Below, piece by piece: positions 16,853 through 25,353 of a DNA stretch of 64,000 bases. The DNA is from Enterococcus_D entomosocium (GTDB lineage Bacteria > Bacillota > Bacilli > Lactobacillales > Enterococcaceae), in assembly GCF_030441895.1 (NCBI RefSeq), contig NZ_JARJAS010000003.1. One strand, written 5' to 3'. The position numbers were made by a program, and so were the translations under genes. The notes under the pieces were generated by a model. The model did not search any database. It saw nothing but the letters and a program-made list of their open reading frames with translations, and had not been told where the DNA came from. Numbering within the stretch: the stretch's first letter is position 1; every line of letters starts with the position of its first letter.

Positions 16853-17368
16853 TTAAGTTAGATCGATCCAATAATGACAGATTACAGCGCCATCTTCAGG
16901 ATCAATGGCTTTTTCGGTTAGTTTACCTCCGTTATTTTCAATGACTTTGGCGGAAGCACGATTGGCTTCTTTACAGGTTACTAACACGTTTTTCAAGCCA
17001 AATTGTTTGGCCTTTACCAATGACTGTGCCAGCATTGCCGAGCCGATGCCTTGCTTTCGATGGTCTGGGTGCACCGAATACCCGATGTGTCCGCCAATTT
17101 GGCGCAAATACGCATTAAGTGTCAGACGCAGATTCAAGAGACCGACCACTTTTTGATCTTGGATAGCCAGATAGGTACGGGCGGGGACGAATCCTTCTGG
17201 TACCGTTTCAGCTGTTTTAAAATCCGCCAATCCCTCTAGCCAGTCTTTGGCTGTCGGACTTTCTACAAGTCCTGCCCCACCGTGGATGACTTCTTGATTC
17301 TTCTCAAACGCTTGCCGATACGCTTCGATTTGATCGCAGTCTGCGATCGTCGGTTCCCGAAACTCCAT
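16853..17368 (-). CDS. GNAT-family N-acetyltransferase
   Basis: 171 residues. The acetyl-CoA loop is HPDHRKQGIGSAMLAQSL and the following helix NRASAKVIENNGG is typical of YjcF/YhhY-type GNAT proteins. Substrate unknown. ATG at 17368 has AAAAAGGAG eight bases upstream, and this site overlaps the stop of the preceding acetyltransferase gene. Third gene of the tsaE operon; no terminator separates it. Confidence 0.85.
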   Translation of the reverse strand: MEFREPTIADCDQIEAYRQAFEKNQEVIHGGAGLVESPTAKDWLEGLADFKTAETVPEGFVPARTYLAIQDQKVVGLLNLRLTLNAYLRQIGGHIGYSVHPDHRKQGIGSAMLAQSLVKAKQFGLKNVLVTCKEANRASAKVIENNGGKLTEKAIDPEDGAVICHYWIDLT

Positions 17369-17384
17369 TTCCTTCACTCCTTTT

Positions 17385-17909
17385 TTATGATTCAAAAAGA
17401 CGTGCCATCATCAAGACGTCAACTTTTTGCCCCTCGCGGGTTTGCACTGCTTCTTTCATGCAGCCTTCTGTTAAAAAACCAAATTTTTGATACAGATGGA
17501 TCGCTCGTAGATTTCTCGCTTGGACGGTCAACTCGATGCGGGTCAATTCGCCAACTTCTACTACCCAGTCCAGTAATTCTTCAATCAGGAGCGAACCTAA
17601 ACCCAAGCCCCAATAGTCTTTTAAAATCGAGATACCGATCTCCCCGACATGGGCTAATTGCCACTCTTCGTTGCCTTTGACTGATGCCATGGCGATCAAT
17701 TGTTCTTGATCAAATGCCAACAACAGCAAATAGTCCTCCCGTTCATAGATAGCATCCAGCTGTTCTGCCAATAGGGCTTCTGGCAACGCCAAGCCGCTTT
17801 CGTCCATTAAGAGAAAATCCGTTTCTTCTCCTAGCTGTTGACTGACTGCTAACACGGCTTTCGCATCAGCACCCGTGGCTTCTTTGATCTGTAATTGGAT
17901 CTCACTCAT
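17385..17909 (-). CDS. GNAT-family N-acetyltransferase (second)
   Basis: 174 residues. Acetyl-CoA loop around LKDYWGLGLGSLLIEELLDW and the C-terminal block ARNLRAIHLYQKFGFLTEG, as in YjdJ/RimJ-like acetyltransferases that modify small molecules or proteins. Its ATG overlaps the tsaE stop by eight bases (ATGAGTGA), so it is translated by coupling; no clear ribosome site of its own. Not RimI by sequence as far as I can judge. Confidence 0.85.
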   Translation of the reverse strand: MSEIQLQIKEATGADAKAVLAVSQQLGEETDFLLMDESGLALPEALLAEQLDAIYEREDYLLLLAFDQEQLIAMASVKGNEEWQLAHVGEIGISILKDYWGLGLGSLLIEELLDWVVEVGELTRIELTVQARNLRAIHLYQKFGFLTEGCMKEAVQTREGQKVDVLMMARLFES

Positions 17910-18375
17910 GGGCTGCCTGCCATTTGGTTGTGATCCGTTGCAAAAAGGCGGTTGCTTTGGAGCCATATGCATGACATTTCACAAGACGTTTTTGTTCATC
18001 TGTATCATCTTTTTCCAAAATCAGTTCTAAATAATCCTCTGGCAGGGAGGCTTCTAAGAGGTTGCCCCACTCGATCACACACAAGCCATCTCCTTCGAAA
18101 TAATCATCCAGTCCTAAATCTTCTGCACCGTATTCCACCCGATAGACATCCATATGGTACAGGGGTAGCCGCCCATTGGTATATTCACGAATGATCGTAT
18201 AGGTCGGACTTTTGATCAGTTGCTCGATCCCTAACCCCAAGGCGATGCCTTTCGTCAATGTTGTTTTGCCAGCACCCAAGTCGCCCGTCAATACCAGATT
18301 ATCCCCTGGCTCGGCTACTTCTCCAATGATTTTTGCAAATGCTGCGGTTGCTTCTAAGTCGTTAATGGTAAACAT
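17902..18375 (-). CDS. tsaE: tRNA threonylcarbamoyladenosine biosynthesis ATPase TsaE
   Basis: 157 residues. Walker A LTGDLGAGKTTLTKGIA, switch SPTYTIIREY, and HMDVYRVE are the TsaE hallmarks. It is the ATPase that resets the TsaB-TsaD complex during t6A37 modification of ANN-decoding tRNAs. The second ATG (18375) was chosen because AAAGGA lies eight bases before it. First gene of an operon with two acetyltransferases; tsaB and tsaD are not nearby. Confidence 0.93.
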   Translation of the reverse strand: MFTINDLEATAAFAKIIGEVAEPGDNLVLTGDLGAGKTTLTKGIALGLGIEQLIKSPTYTIIREYTNGRLPLYHMDVYRVEYGAEDLGLDDYFEGDGLCVIEWGNLLEASLPEDYLELILEKDDTDEQKRLVKCHAYGSKATAFLQRITTKWQAAHE

Positions 18376-18540
18376 AGTCCCCATCCTTTGATCAATCTAA
18401 TTTACTAGTTGCTAGTATAGCTTGTTTTTCAAGGAATTGTAAAGAAGGAGCTTAAGGAAAATTTCCCGACGACCACTGGATCGTTGATTCATACGGACGC
18501 CCCCTGCTTTGCTGCCCTCAACTTTCCAAAAGCAAAACAA

Positions 18541-18568
18541 AAAACTGACCCTCAACGGATCAGTTTTT
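18541..18568 (-). terminator. Terminator of pta
   Basis: Minus strand AAAAACTGA-TCCGTTGAGGG-TCAGTTTTTT: nine-pair stem and T-run just after pta. Confidence 0.8.
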
Positions 18569-18590
18569 CATAAGTGCAGCGATTGGCTGC

Positions 18591-19574
18591 TTATTTTTCC
18601 ATTAATGTTTGTGCCGCAGTAATGATTGATAATTTGTAGACATCTTCTTCATTTGAACCACGAGACAAATCAGAGATTGGTTTGTTCAACCCTTGTAAGA
18701 TTGGTCCAATCGCTTCAAAGTTACCGAAACGTTGGGCGATCTTGTAGCCAATGTTTCCTGATTGTAAATCGGGGAAAACAAAGACGGTTGCTTTACCTGC
18801 TACTTCAGATTCAGGAGCTTTCAATTGCGCAACTGCTGAGATATACGCAGCATCGAATTGCAATTCTCCATCGATTTGATATTCTGGTGCCAATTCTTTG
18901 GCGATTTTTGTTGCTTCAACGACTTTATCTACTTCCGGTGCTTTCGCAGAACCTTTCGTTGAGAAGCTTAACATAGCAACTTTTGGATCGATTTCAAATA
19001 ATTCAGCGGTTTTCGCTGAGTCAACAGCGATTTCTGCTAGTTCTTGTGCATTTGGGTTTACATTGATGGCACAGTCTGAGAACAAGTATTTTTCTTGGTC
19101 ACGACCACGAACCATTAAGAAAGCACCACTTGTACGGCTCACACCTGGTTTTGTTTTGATGATTTGTAAAGCGGGTCTTACTGTATCACCCGTAGAATGG
19201 ATCGCTCCGGAAACCATTCCTTCAGTAATGCCCATGTAAGTCAACATTGTACCGAAATAGTTGACATCTTTTAAGATTTCTTCTGCTTGTTCTTTCGTTG
19301 CTTTGCCGTTGCGGCGTTCCACAAAAGCTTCAACCATTTCATCCCAACGATCATAATTTTCAGGATCTAAAATTTCAAAGTTTGATACGTTGATTCCGCG
19401 AGCTTCTGCTGCTTTTTCGATTTCAACCGGGTTACCGATCAAAACGGGTTCAATCAATTCTTCTGAACGTAGACGGCTAGCAGCACCTAAGATACGAGGA
19501 TCTGTTGCTTCTGGAAAAACGATTTTGATATGACGACGCACGATTTTAAATTTTAAACTTTCGAATAATTCCAC
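18591..19574 (-). CDS. pta: Phosphate acetyltransferase (Pta)
   Basis: 327 residues, the single-domain class. KIVFPEATDPRILGAA at the start, GITEGMVSGAIHSTGDTVRPAL (in part), and the C-terminal VFVFPDLQSGNIGYKIAQR and GPILQGLNKPISDLSRG. It converts acetyl-CoA and phosphate to acetyl phosphate, which acetate kinase then turns to acetate and ATP. GTG start at 19574 with GGAGG nine bases before it. Monocistronic; ackA is not in the window. Confidence 0.95.
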   Translation of the reverse strand: MELFESLKFKIVRRHIKIVFPEATDPRILGAASRLRSEELIEPVLIGNPVEIEKAAEARGINVSNFEILDPENYDRWDEMVEAFVERRNGKATKEQAEEILKDVNYFGTMLTYMGITEGMVSGAIHSTGDTVRPALQIIKTKPGVSRTSGAFLMVRGRDQEKYLFSDCAINVNPNAQELAEIAVDSAKTAELFEIDPKVAMLSFSTKGSAKAPEVDKVVEATKIAKELAPEYQIDGELQFDAAYISAVAQLKAPESEVAGKATVFVFPDLQSGNIGYKIAQRFGNFEAIGPILQGLNKPISDLSRGSNEEDVYKLSIITAAQTLMEK

Positions 19575-19702
19575 GGGTAAAGACCTCCAGTTTTTTTATA
19601 CCCTTCCATTGTACAATAACTGCGAAAAAAAGAACAGATAAAAATCCTGTATTAGTCGATTATTTTAAATATCGTTACCTTTTTCACAAAAACACCAGTT
19701 CT

Positions 19703-19735
19703 AAATAACACAGTTTTACAACTGTGTTATTTTTT
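19703..19735. terminator. Hairpin overlapping the end of ung
   Basis: AAATAACACAGTT-TTAC-AACTGTGTTATTTTTT. The ung stop codon lies inside the stem. Its T-run is best on the plus strand, but it is the only candidate terminator for ung. Confidence 0.6.
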
Positions 19736-20405
19736 CCGGTAACGCCCAAGAAATCGGTTCTTCCCCTAATGCAAGCAACGCTTGATTGATCTTAGAAAAA
19801 GGCTTTGAACCAAAGAATCCTCGATGTGCCGACAACGGACTTGGATGAGGCGCTGTTATAATAATATGTTTGCTGGTATCTAGTAAAGCGGCTTTCTTTT
19901 GAGCGGGTTTGCCCCAAAGCACAAAAATGACCGGTTTTTCTCGTTGATTCAATTTTTCGATAATCGTATCTGTCAGCTGCTCCCAGCCATGCCCGTGATG
20001 TGAATAGGCTTGTCCCTCACGTACCGTCAATACGGTATTCAACAATAAGACCCCTTGCTGCGCCCATGGCACAAGATAGCCATGGGACACAGGTGCAATC
20101 CCTAAGTCATCGGCTAATTCCTTGTAAATATTGCGTAAGGAAGGCGGTATTTTGACCCCCGGCTGCACGGAAAACGACAGTCCGTGGGCTTGGTGAGGGC
20201 CATGATAAGGATCTTGACCTAAGATGACAACTTTTACGTCATGGTATGGTGTCAGTTTAAGTGCTTCATAAATATGATCCATCGCTGGATGGATCTTTTG
20301 CTGGGCATATTCTTGTTTCAAGAAAGCCCGTAGTTGTTGGTAATAGGGTTGCTCAAATGATTCCTGCAATTGTTCTTGCCAATCATTGTCCAATAGTCGT
20401 TTCAT
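19716..20405 (-). CDS. ung: Uracil-DNA glycosylase (family 1)
   Basis: 229 residues. The water-activating loop VVILGQDPYHGPHQAHGLSF and the leucine loop ITAPHPSPLSAHRGFFG are diagnostic of Ung. It removes uracil from DNA. ATG at 20405 follows AAAGGAG by seven bases. Divergent from the HAD phosphatase gene at 20538. Confidence 0.96.
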   Translation of the reverse strand: MKRLLDNDWQEQLQESFEQPYYQQLRAFLKQEYAQQKIHPAMDHIYEALKLTPYHDVKVVILGQDPYHGPHQAHGLSFSVQPGVKIPPSLRNIYKELADDLGIAPVSHGYLVPWAQQGVLLLNTVLTVREGQAYSHHGHGWEQLTDTIIEKLNQREKPVIFVLWGKPAQKKAALLDTSKHIIITAPHPSPLSAHRGFFGSKPFSKINQALLALGEEPISWALPEKITQL

Positions 20406-20537
20406 GGCGAATCTCCTTTGTTTTCTTCTAGGATAACAAATCCCTCCCCTTAGAAACAAGAATTACTCTTCGAAAGAAAAAAAATCCGTGATTTATGGTA
20501 CACTATTTGTAGAAACGATTAAGAAAGGACGCTGACA

Positions 20538-21407
20538 ATGATCAAATTAATTGCTTCTGATATGGATGGTACGCTTTTAAATGCCAGTATGCAGATTTCA
20601 GAAGAAAATATCCAAGCAATCAAATATGCCCAATCCAAAGGAATCGAATTTATGGTCGCAACTGGCCGTAACCGTAAAGAGGCATTGCCGCCGCTGCAAG
20701 AAGCCGGGATCGACTGTGCAATGATCACCTTGAATGGGGCCCAAGTCTATGACGAAGCGGGTAATTCATTATTTACTGTGCCGATCAGCCATGAACAAAC
20801 TCGTTCGTTGATCGACCTACTAAAAGAAAACGACATCTATTTTGAGGTCTCAACGAGCAATGGGATCTATTCGGAAAGTCAGACACGTCGGATCGAAAAT
20901 TTTGCGATCCATACGGCAGAAGCAATGCCCCATCTCACTCATAAGATGGCGATTGCTATGACAGCTGCCCGTTTAGAATTTTTACCGATCAATTATGTCG
21001 ATGATTTCAGTGAGTTGTTTTCGATCGAAGAATTAGAATTTTTGAAAGTGATCTGCTTCCATCAAGATGGTGCGCGGGTATTGGGTCCTATCACGAAAAT
21101 CATCGATGGGTACGGCGATTTAGTGGTGACTTCTTCTGGACAAAACAATATTGAGATCAACCACCGAAACGCGCAAAAAGGAATCGCAGTGGCACATGTC
21201 GCCAAAGATCGGATGATCTCACTGGCGGAAGTGATGACGATCGGTGACAACTTAAATGATGTAAGTATGCTGCAACTGGCAGGCGTTAGTTTTGCAATGG
21301 GAAATGGCGAGTTAGAGGTAAAAGAAGTCGCGAAGTATTTGACGGACACCAATATTGAGGCTGGTGTCGGCAAAGCAATCGTTCGGGCAATTGATGAAAA
21401 TCTTTAA
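20538..21407 (+). CDS. Cof-type HAD-superfamily sugar-phosphatase-like hydrolase
   Basis: 289 residues. Motif I IASDMDGTLLN near residues 4-14, motif II after VATGRN, motif III lysine, and motif IV IGDNLNDVSMLQLAG; type IIB cap between. YidA/Cof-like phosphatases act on sugar phosphates or related metabolites; substrate not inferable. Followed by an unrelated LURP-one-type gene 39 bases downstream, probably co-transcribed. Confidence 0.9.
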   Translation: MIKLIASDMDGTLLNASMQISEENIQAIKYAQSKGIEFMVATGRNRKEALPPLQEAGIDCAMITLNGAQVYDEAGNSLFTVPISHEQTRSLIDLLKENDIYFEVSTSNGIYSESQTRRIENFAIHTAEAMPHLTHKMAIAMTAARLEFLPINYVDDFSELFSIEELEFLKVICFHQDGARVLGPITKIIDGYGDLVVTSSGQNNIEINHRNAQKGIAVAHVAKDRMISLAEVMTIGDNLNDVSMLQLAGVSFAMGNGELEVKEVAKYLTDTNIEAGVGKAIVRAIDENL

Positions 21408-21446
21408 ACCACGCAGCTTTTTGGGGATACATGAGGAGGCGTAAGT

Positions 21447-21968
21447 ATGTCAGAATTTTTCATCCAAGATAGGCAACTTAGCAGAGTCACACGAACCATT
21501 GTCAAAGATGAAACAGGCAAATCACTATTTTTGATGGTGGGACGTTGGGGAACCAAGGGCGATGCCCTCTCCCTTTACCGTTTAAATGGGCAAATGGTCG
21601 CTAGTATCAAACAAATCAGCTTTACTTTTGGTACACGCTTTGAGATCTACAAAGACTTTGAGAAAGTCGGTACACTGCAAAAAATCTTTAACTGGCCAGG
21701 TGATTTCTACTATATCCAGCAGCTTCACTGGGCGGTCCACGGCGATATCTATAATCATCGCTATGGGATCCATCATTTCAATAAAAAGATTATGGAGATG
21801 GACAAAGCGACCTTGTTGACGGGGGATTATTATGTACTGGATGTTGTCGATGACCGGGATGCGCCGGTCTGCATCTGTATTGCGGCCGTCATGGATTACT
21901 GGCTGTACAATCGGCACCGCAAAAAAGACCATCCTCTTGAGCTTCGACTAACAAATGGAACCAGCTGA
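21447..21968 (+). CDS. LURP-one-related (YxjI-like) protein
   Basis: 173 residues with the tubby-like beta-barrel pattern of the LURP-one/YxjI family: FFIQDRQLSRVTRTIVKDE, the repeated KQISFTF and FEIYKDFEKVG strands, VHGDIYNHRYGIH, and a central helix MDYWLYNRH. Function of bacterial members is unknown; phospholipid or membrane association has been proposed for the fold. GAGGAGG precedes the ATG. Its stop lies in the shared terminator stem. Confidence 0.75.
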   Translation: MSEFFIQDRQLSRVTRTIVKDETGKSLFLMVGRWGTKGDALSLYRLNGQMVASIKQISFTFGTRFEIYKDFEKVGTLQKIFNWPGDFYYIQQLHWAVHGDIYNHRYGIHHFNKKIMEMDKATLLTGDYYVLDVVDDRDAPVCICIAAVMDYWLYNRHRKKDHPLELRLTNGTS

Positions 21969-21990
21969 AAAATCAGCTGGTTCTTTTTTG
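21958..21990. terminator. Shared terminator embedding both stop codons
   Basis: GAACCAGCTGA-AAAA-TCAGCTGGTTC then TTTTTT. The stems contain the stop codons of the convergent genes ending at 21968 and 21973. Confidence 0.85.
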
Positions 21991-22539
21991 CATATGGTCG
22001 TAAAGATGGCCACTGATCTCTCTTTGGGCCACGACTTCAAATCCGTGCTTTTCATAGAGCCGCTTCGCATGGGGATTTGCTCGGTCAACACTCAAGCCGA
22101 TCACCTCATAACCATCTCTAGAAGCAATTTTCGGCAATGCTTCTAACAAGGCTGAGCCGACGCCTTTGCCCCGAAATTTCTCAGCCACACAGATGGTATC
22201 TAAGTACCATTCATTTGGTAAAGTCTCTTCATCGATAAACAGCTTCATGTCTTTACTCAAACCGTACTGTTCCAGCACTTTATCTAGAGGCTGATCGATC
22301 GTCGCCTCTTCTTTGTCTGGATATCCAAAGGCGACGCCAGCAACTTCTCCGTCGATCTCATTGACTAGCGCACGGCGAAAGCCGTAACGATAATCGGGTT
22401 CTAGCATGGCATCTGCCAATATCTCTAAGGTCTTGGCTTCTCCGATCTCTTTGACAAACGGCAATTCCATGTCCTTTAAAATGACTAAAACGAGTTCAGC
22501 CATGACAAAACGATCTTCTTCTTTTGCAAATCTTATCAC
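21973..22539 (-). CDS. GNAT-family N-acetyltransferase (third)
   Basis: 188 residues. The acetyl-CoA loop VAEKFRGKGVGSALLEALP and the block ANPHAKRLYEKHGFEVVAQ define a GNAT enzyme. It starts with GTG, seven bases after AAGGAGG. A degenerate N-terminal region (EIGEAKTLEILADAML) contains no extra domain. Substrate unknown. Monocistronic. Confidence 0.85.
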   Translation of the reverse strand: MIRFAKEEDRFVMAELVLVILKDMELPFVKEIGEAKTLEILADAMLEPDYRYGFRRALVNEIDGEVAGVAFGYPDKEEATIDQPLDKVLEQYGLSKDMKLFIDEETLPNEWYLDTICVAEKFRGKGVGSALLEALPKIASRDGYEVIGLSVDRANPHAKRLYEKHGFEVVAQREISGHLYDHMQKRTS

Positions 22540-22632
22540 GTTTTTTCCTCCTTGCTTCTATACATAGAATAACAATTCTCTCAAGAAAAACCAAGTTGAA
22601 TCGACAAAGGATCAACACAAAGTCTTCCTTGT

Positions 22633-23010
22633 TTATTCATGTAATTCCAACGGCAAGCCGTCTGGATCTTGGAAAAAGGTCATCTTCTTATTGGTGAAGG
22701 TATCAAAACGAATCGGTTCGCACACAATCCCTTTAGTGGCTAACTCCGCTACGACTGCTTCAATATTTTCCACCGCAAAGGCCAAATGTCGCAAGCCGGC
22801 TGCTTCGGGAAAACTTGGTCTTGCTGGTGGGTTTTCCACCACAAACAGTTCTATTTCTGATTCCCCAAAGCGCAAGTCGATTTTTACATCTTTCTTTTCT
22901 GGGCGCGCATGTTCACGAATCACTTCAAAGCCTAATTTTTCTACATAAAACTCTTTGGTCTGTTGGTAATTACTAGCGATGATCGCCACATGATGCATTT
23001 TTGAAAACAT
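22633..23010 (-). CDS. VOC-family (glyoxalase I-like) protein
   Basis: 125 residues, two beta-alpha-beta-beta-beta modules: MHHVAIIASNYQQTKEFY and LRHLAFAVENIEAVVAEL, ending in FFQDPDGLPLELHE. His near the start, Glu in IELFVVE, His in LRHLAF, and the final Glu fit a metal site, as in the YwbC/GloA2-like group. Reaction uncertain (lactoylglutathione lyase-like annotations are common). ATG at 23010 has AAAGGAG eight bases upstream. Confidence 0.85.
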   Translation of the reverse strand: MFSKMHHVAIIASNYQQTKEFYVEKLGFEVIREHARPEKKDVKIDLRFGESEIELFVVENPPARPSFPEAAGLRHLAFAVENIEAVVAELATKGIVCEPIRFDTFTNKKMTFFQDPDGLPLELHE

Positions 23011-23112
23011 TATTGCCACTCCTTTGTATTGGACTCCTCTCTCAGTTTAAAGCCTTTGGCTGCATTTTACTAGAAAAGACTGCCGAAGTTCTCCTCTTTT
23101 CATAAATGGTTT

Positions 23113-23122
23113 CTGTTATACT
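23113..23122 (+). promoter_or_regulatory. Extended -10 promoter of nrdI
   Basis: CTGTTATACT gives TG-T-TATACT, 24 bases before the ATG. The -35 is weak. Confidence 0.4.
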
Positions 23123-23145
23123 AGAAAGCGGAAGGTGATGAAAAA

Positions 23146-23595
23146 ATGAAACTACTTTATATTTCAATCTCTGGAAATACCCGTGCATTCGTCAACCGCT
23201 TGTTGGCCTATGCAGATCAGCAAGACACACCGAGCACTTGGGAAGCCAAAGAAATTCATGACAATAGTGTCTTTGAACAAGAAGACGAACCTTATGTGGT
23301 TTTTGTCCCTACCTATTTAGAAGGTGGAAACGGCGTCGATAACGGCGATCAGGAGATCCTTACAGAAACCATGCGGGAATACATTGACTATGAAAACAAC
23401 GCCGCTCTTTGCTTAGGCGTGATCGGCAGCGGCAACAAAAACTTTAATTATCAATATTGCTTGACCGCAAAGCAATATGCGGAACAATTTTCGATTCCGT
23501 TCTTAGCGGATTTCGAGCTGCGAGGCACGACCCAAGATATTGAACGGATCTATGCTTGTTTAAAAGAAATCGATCCTGCCCACAGCAACACTTAG
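23146..23595 (+). CDS. nrdI: NrdI-like flavodoxin
   Basis: 149 residues. MKLLYISISGNTRAFVNRL is the FMN phosphate loop; FVPTYLEGG, GVIGSGNKNFNYQYC and LADFELRGTTQDIERI are NrdI features. NrdI reduces and oxygenates the manganese cofactor site of class Ib ribonucleotide reductase. No nrdE, nrdF or nrdH is adjacent, so it is an orphan copy here. The MutS-like gene follows after 41 bases. Confidence 0.85.
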   Translation: MKLLYISISGNTRAFVNRLLAYADQQDTPSTWEAKEIHDNSVFEQEDEPYVVFVPTYLEGGNGVDNGDQEILTETMREYIDYENNAALCLGVIGSGNKNFNYQYCLTAKQYAEQFSIPFLADFELRGTTQDIERIYACLKEIDPAHSNT

Positions 23596-23636
23596 CTTTA
23601 GCCAGCATTCATTAGCCATTAGGAGGACTTTTGCAT

Positions 23637-25286
23637 ATGGAACCACAAACGATGGTCATTTTGATCATACTCGCCAGCATTCTCATCTTGACCGCACTAG
23701 ATATCTGGAATCGATACAAAGTACGTCGTTACGTTCGGCTTGCTTGGGGAAAACTTCCCCGTCAGCCCCGCTTTGATAAAGAAGCGAGTTTGAAAAAAGC
23801 TTGGCTGACTGAGAAGAAGTTTCACGATTTTGATAGCGAGGTCGATGACATCACTTGGTATGACTTGGATGGCTTTTCGTTGTTTGAGTCCATTAATCTG
23901 ACGTTTTCCAGTGTTGGTTCAGAAGCGTTGTACCAGCAATTACGCAATTTCCACTTCAAGCCGGACAAACAGCTGACCAAATTGATCGACTTTTTTGCTG
24001 CTGACAGTGCCGCACGCGAACAATCCCAATATACGTTTGCTCGTTTAGGAAAACAAGATGATAATTTTTCGAAAGCCTACTTGGCCAATGAAGCGGCGCA
24101 ATCGATCGGTTCTCTGCCGTTCTTTGTCTTTTTAGGTGTGCTGCCATTAGTCGGCATCTTGCTGCTCCTGCTGGGGATTGTCCAAGGCCTCCTGTTGACG
24201 TTGATTAGTGTCGTTTTCAATACGATCTATTACTCCATCAAAAAAGCCAAGCTGGAAACAGAACTGAACAGCATGCGCTATTTGGTTCAAACGATTGCCT
24301 GTGGCAGTCAGATCGCTAAAATCAACACGCCCCTCCAAGATGAGCTCAAACAATCCTTGGCACCATTAAAGAAGATCACTCGTTTCGCTTTCTCGTTTCG
24401 TGCCAAAAACGGCAGCGAAGGAGACATGTTGTTTGAATACATCAATATCATTTTTATGCTGCCGTTTATTTCCTATCAAACGGTCACCAATACTCTGGCC
24501 AAACACCAACAAGCAGCCATCGATCTGTGGAATTTGCTGGGAAAATTGGAAGTCGCAGCCGCCATTTTAAATTTTCGCACGTATATGCCCATCACTTGCC
24601 TTCCGACCTTCCAAACAAGCGGAGGTGTGCAAGCAACGGGTACATATCACCCGCTTCTAAGTGAAGCAGTCATGAATGATGTCACTTGGCCCCACAATAC
24701 CCTTGTAACTGGCTCCAATGCCTCAGGCAAATCGACATATGTCAAAAGTGTCGCCATCAACTGTATTTTGGCACAAACCATCCAGACAGCAGTAGCTGAA
24801 ACCTTTACGATGGTTCCTGGTCACGTCATTACCTCGATGGCTGTCGAAGATGATCTATTTGAAGGCGACAGCTATTTCGTGGCGGAGATCAAATCCATCA
24901 AACGCCTGCTAGATACCGTTGCCACGAAACAGCGCTGCTATTGTTTTGTTGATGAGATTTTAAAAGGAACCAATACGGTGGAACGAATCGCTTCTTCTGC
25001 TAGCATCATCCATTGGTTGCGAGCCTACCCATCATTGGCCTTTGTCGCTACCCATGATATTGAGCTGACTGAAATTTTGAAAAATGATTGCCGCAACATT
25101 CATTTTTCTGAACAAGTCACGGAAGATGACGGCATCTCCTTTGATTATAAGGTCAAATCCGGTCCTGCCTTGAGCCGCAACGCGATCGCCCTCTTAAAAG
25201 TCATGGGCTACCCTGAAACGATCGTTCAAGACGCCTACGCCGCCGCCAATGATTTTGATCAAAATCGTAAATGGCAGGAATTATAA
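23637..25286 (+). CDS. Membrane-anchored MutS-family ATPase
   Basis: 549 residues. An N-terminal membrane helix (residues ~5-22) and a central hydrophobic pair (~160-200) are followed by a MutS core and ATPase domain: Walker A TGSNASGKSTYVKSVAIN, Walker B YCFVDEILKGTNTVERI, and FVATHDIEL. It lacks the mismatch-recognition domain of MutS1, so a role in mismatch repair is doubtful; the function of such membrane-linked MutS-like proteins is unknown. ATG at 23637 follows AGGAGG by ten bases. Probably in an operon with nrdI. Confidence 0.85.
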   Translation: MEPQTMVILIILASILILTALDIWNRYKVRRYVRLAWGKLPRQPRFDKEASLKKAWLTEKKFHDFDSEVDDITWYDLDGFSLFESINLTFSSVGSEALYQQLRNFHFKPDKQLTKLIDFFAADSAAREQSQYTFARLGKQDDNFSKAYLANEAAQSIGSLPFFVFLGVLPLVGILLLLLGIVQGLLLTLISVVFNTIYYSIKKAKLETELNSMRYLVQTIACGSQIAKINTPLQDELKQSLAPLKKITRFAFSFRAKNGSEGDMLFEYINIIFMLPFISYQTVTNTLAKHQQAAIDLWNLLGKLEVAAAILNFRTYMPITCLPTFQTSGGVQATGTYHPLLSEAVMNDVTWPHNTLVTGSNASGKSTYVKSVAINCILAQTIQTAVAETFTMVPGHVITSMAVEDDLFEGDSYFVAEIKSIKRLLDTVATKQRCYCFVDEILKGTNTVERIASSASIIHWLRAYPSLAFVATHDIELTEILKNDCRNIHFSEQVTEDDGISFDYKVKSGPALSRNAIALLKVMGYPETIVQDAYAAANDFDQNRKWQEL

Positions 25287-25301
25287 CTTCACACAAACAA
25301 A

Positions 25302-25339
25302 AGCGCCTTATCCCAGTGTCAGTCACAGGATAAGGCGCT
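25302..25339. terminator. Bidirectional terminator
   Basis: AGCGCCTTATCC and GGATAAGGCGCT form a 12-pair stem with a 14-base loop between two convergent genes. Confidence 0.85.
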
Positions 25340-25353
25340 ATTTTATGTTTCAT

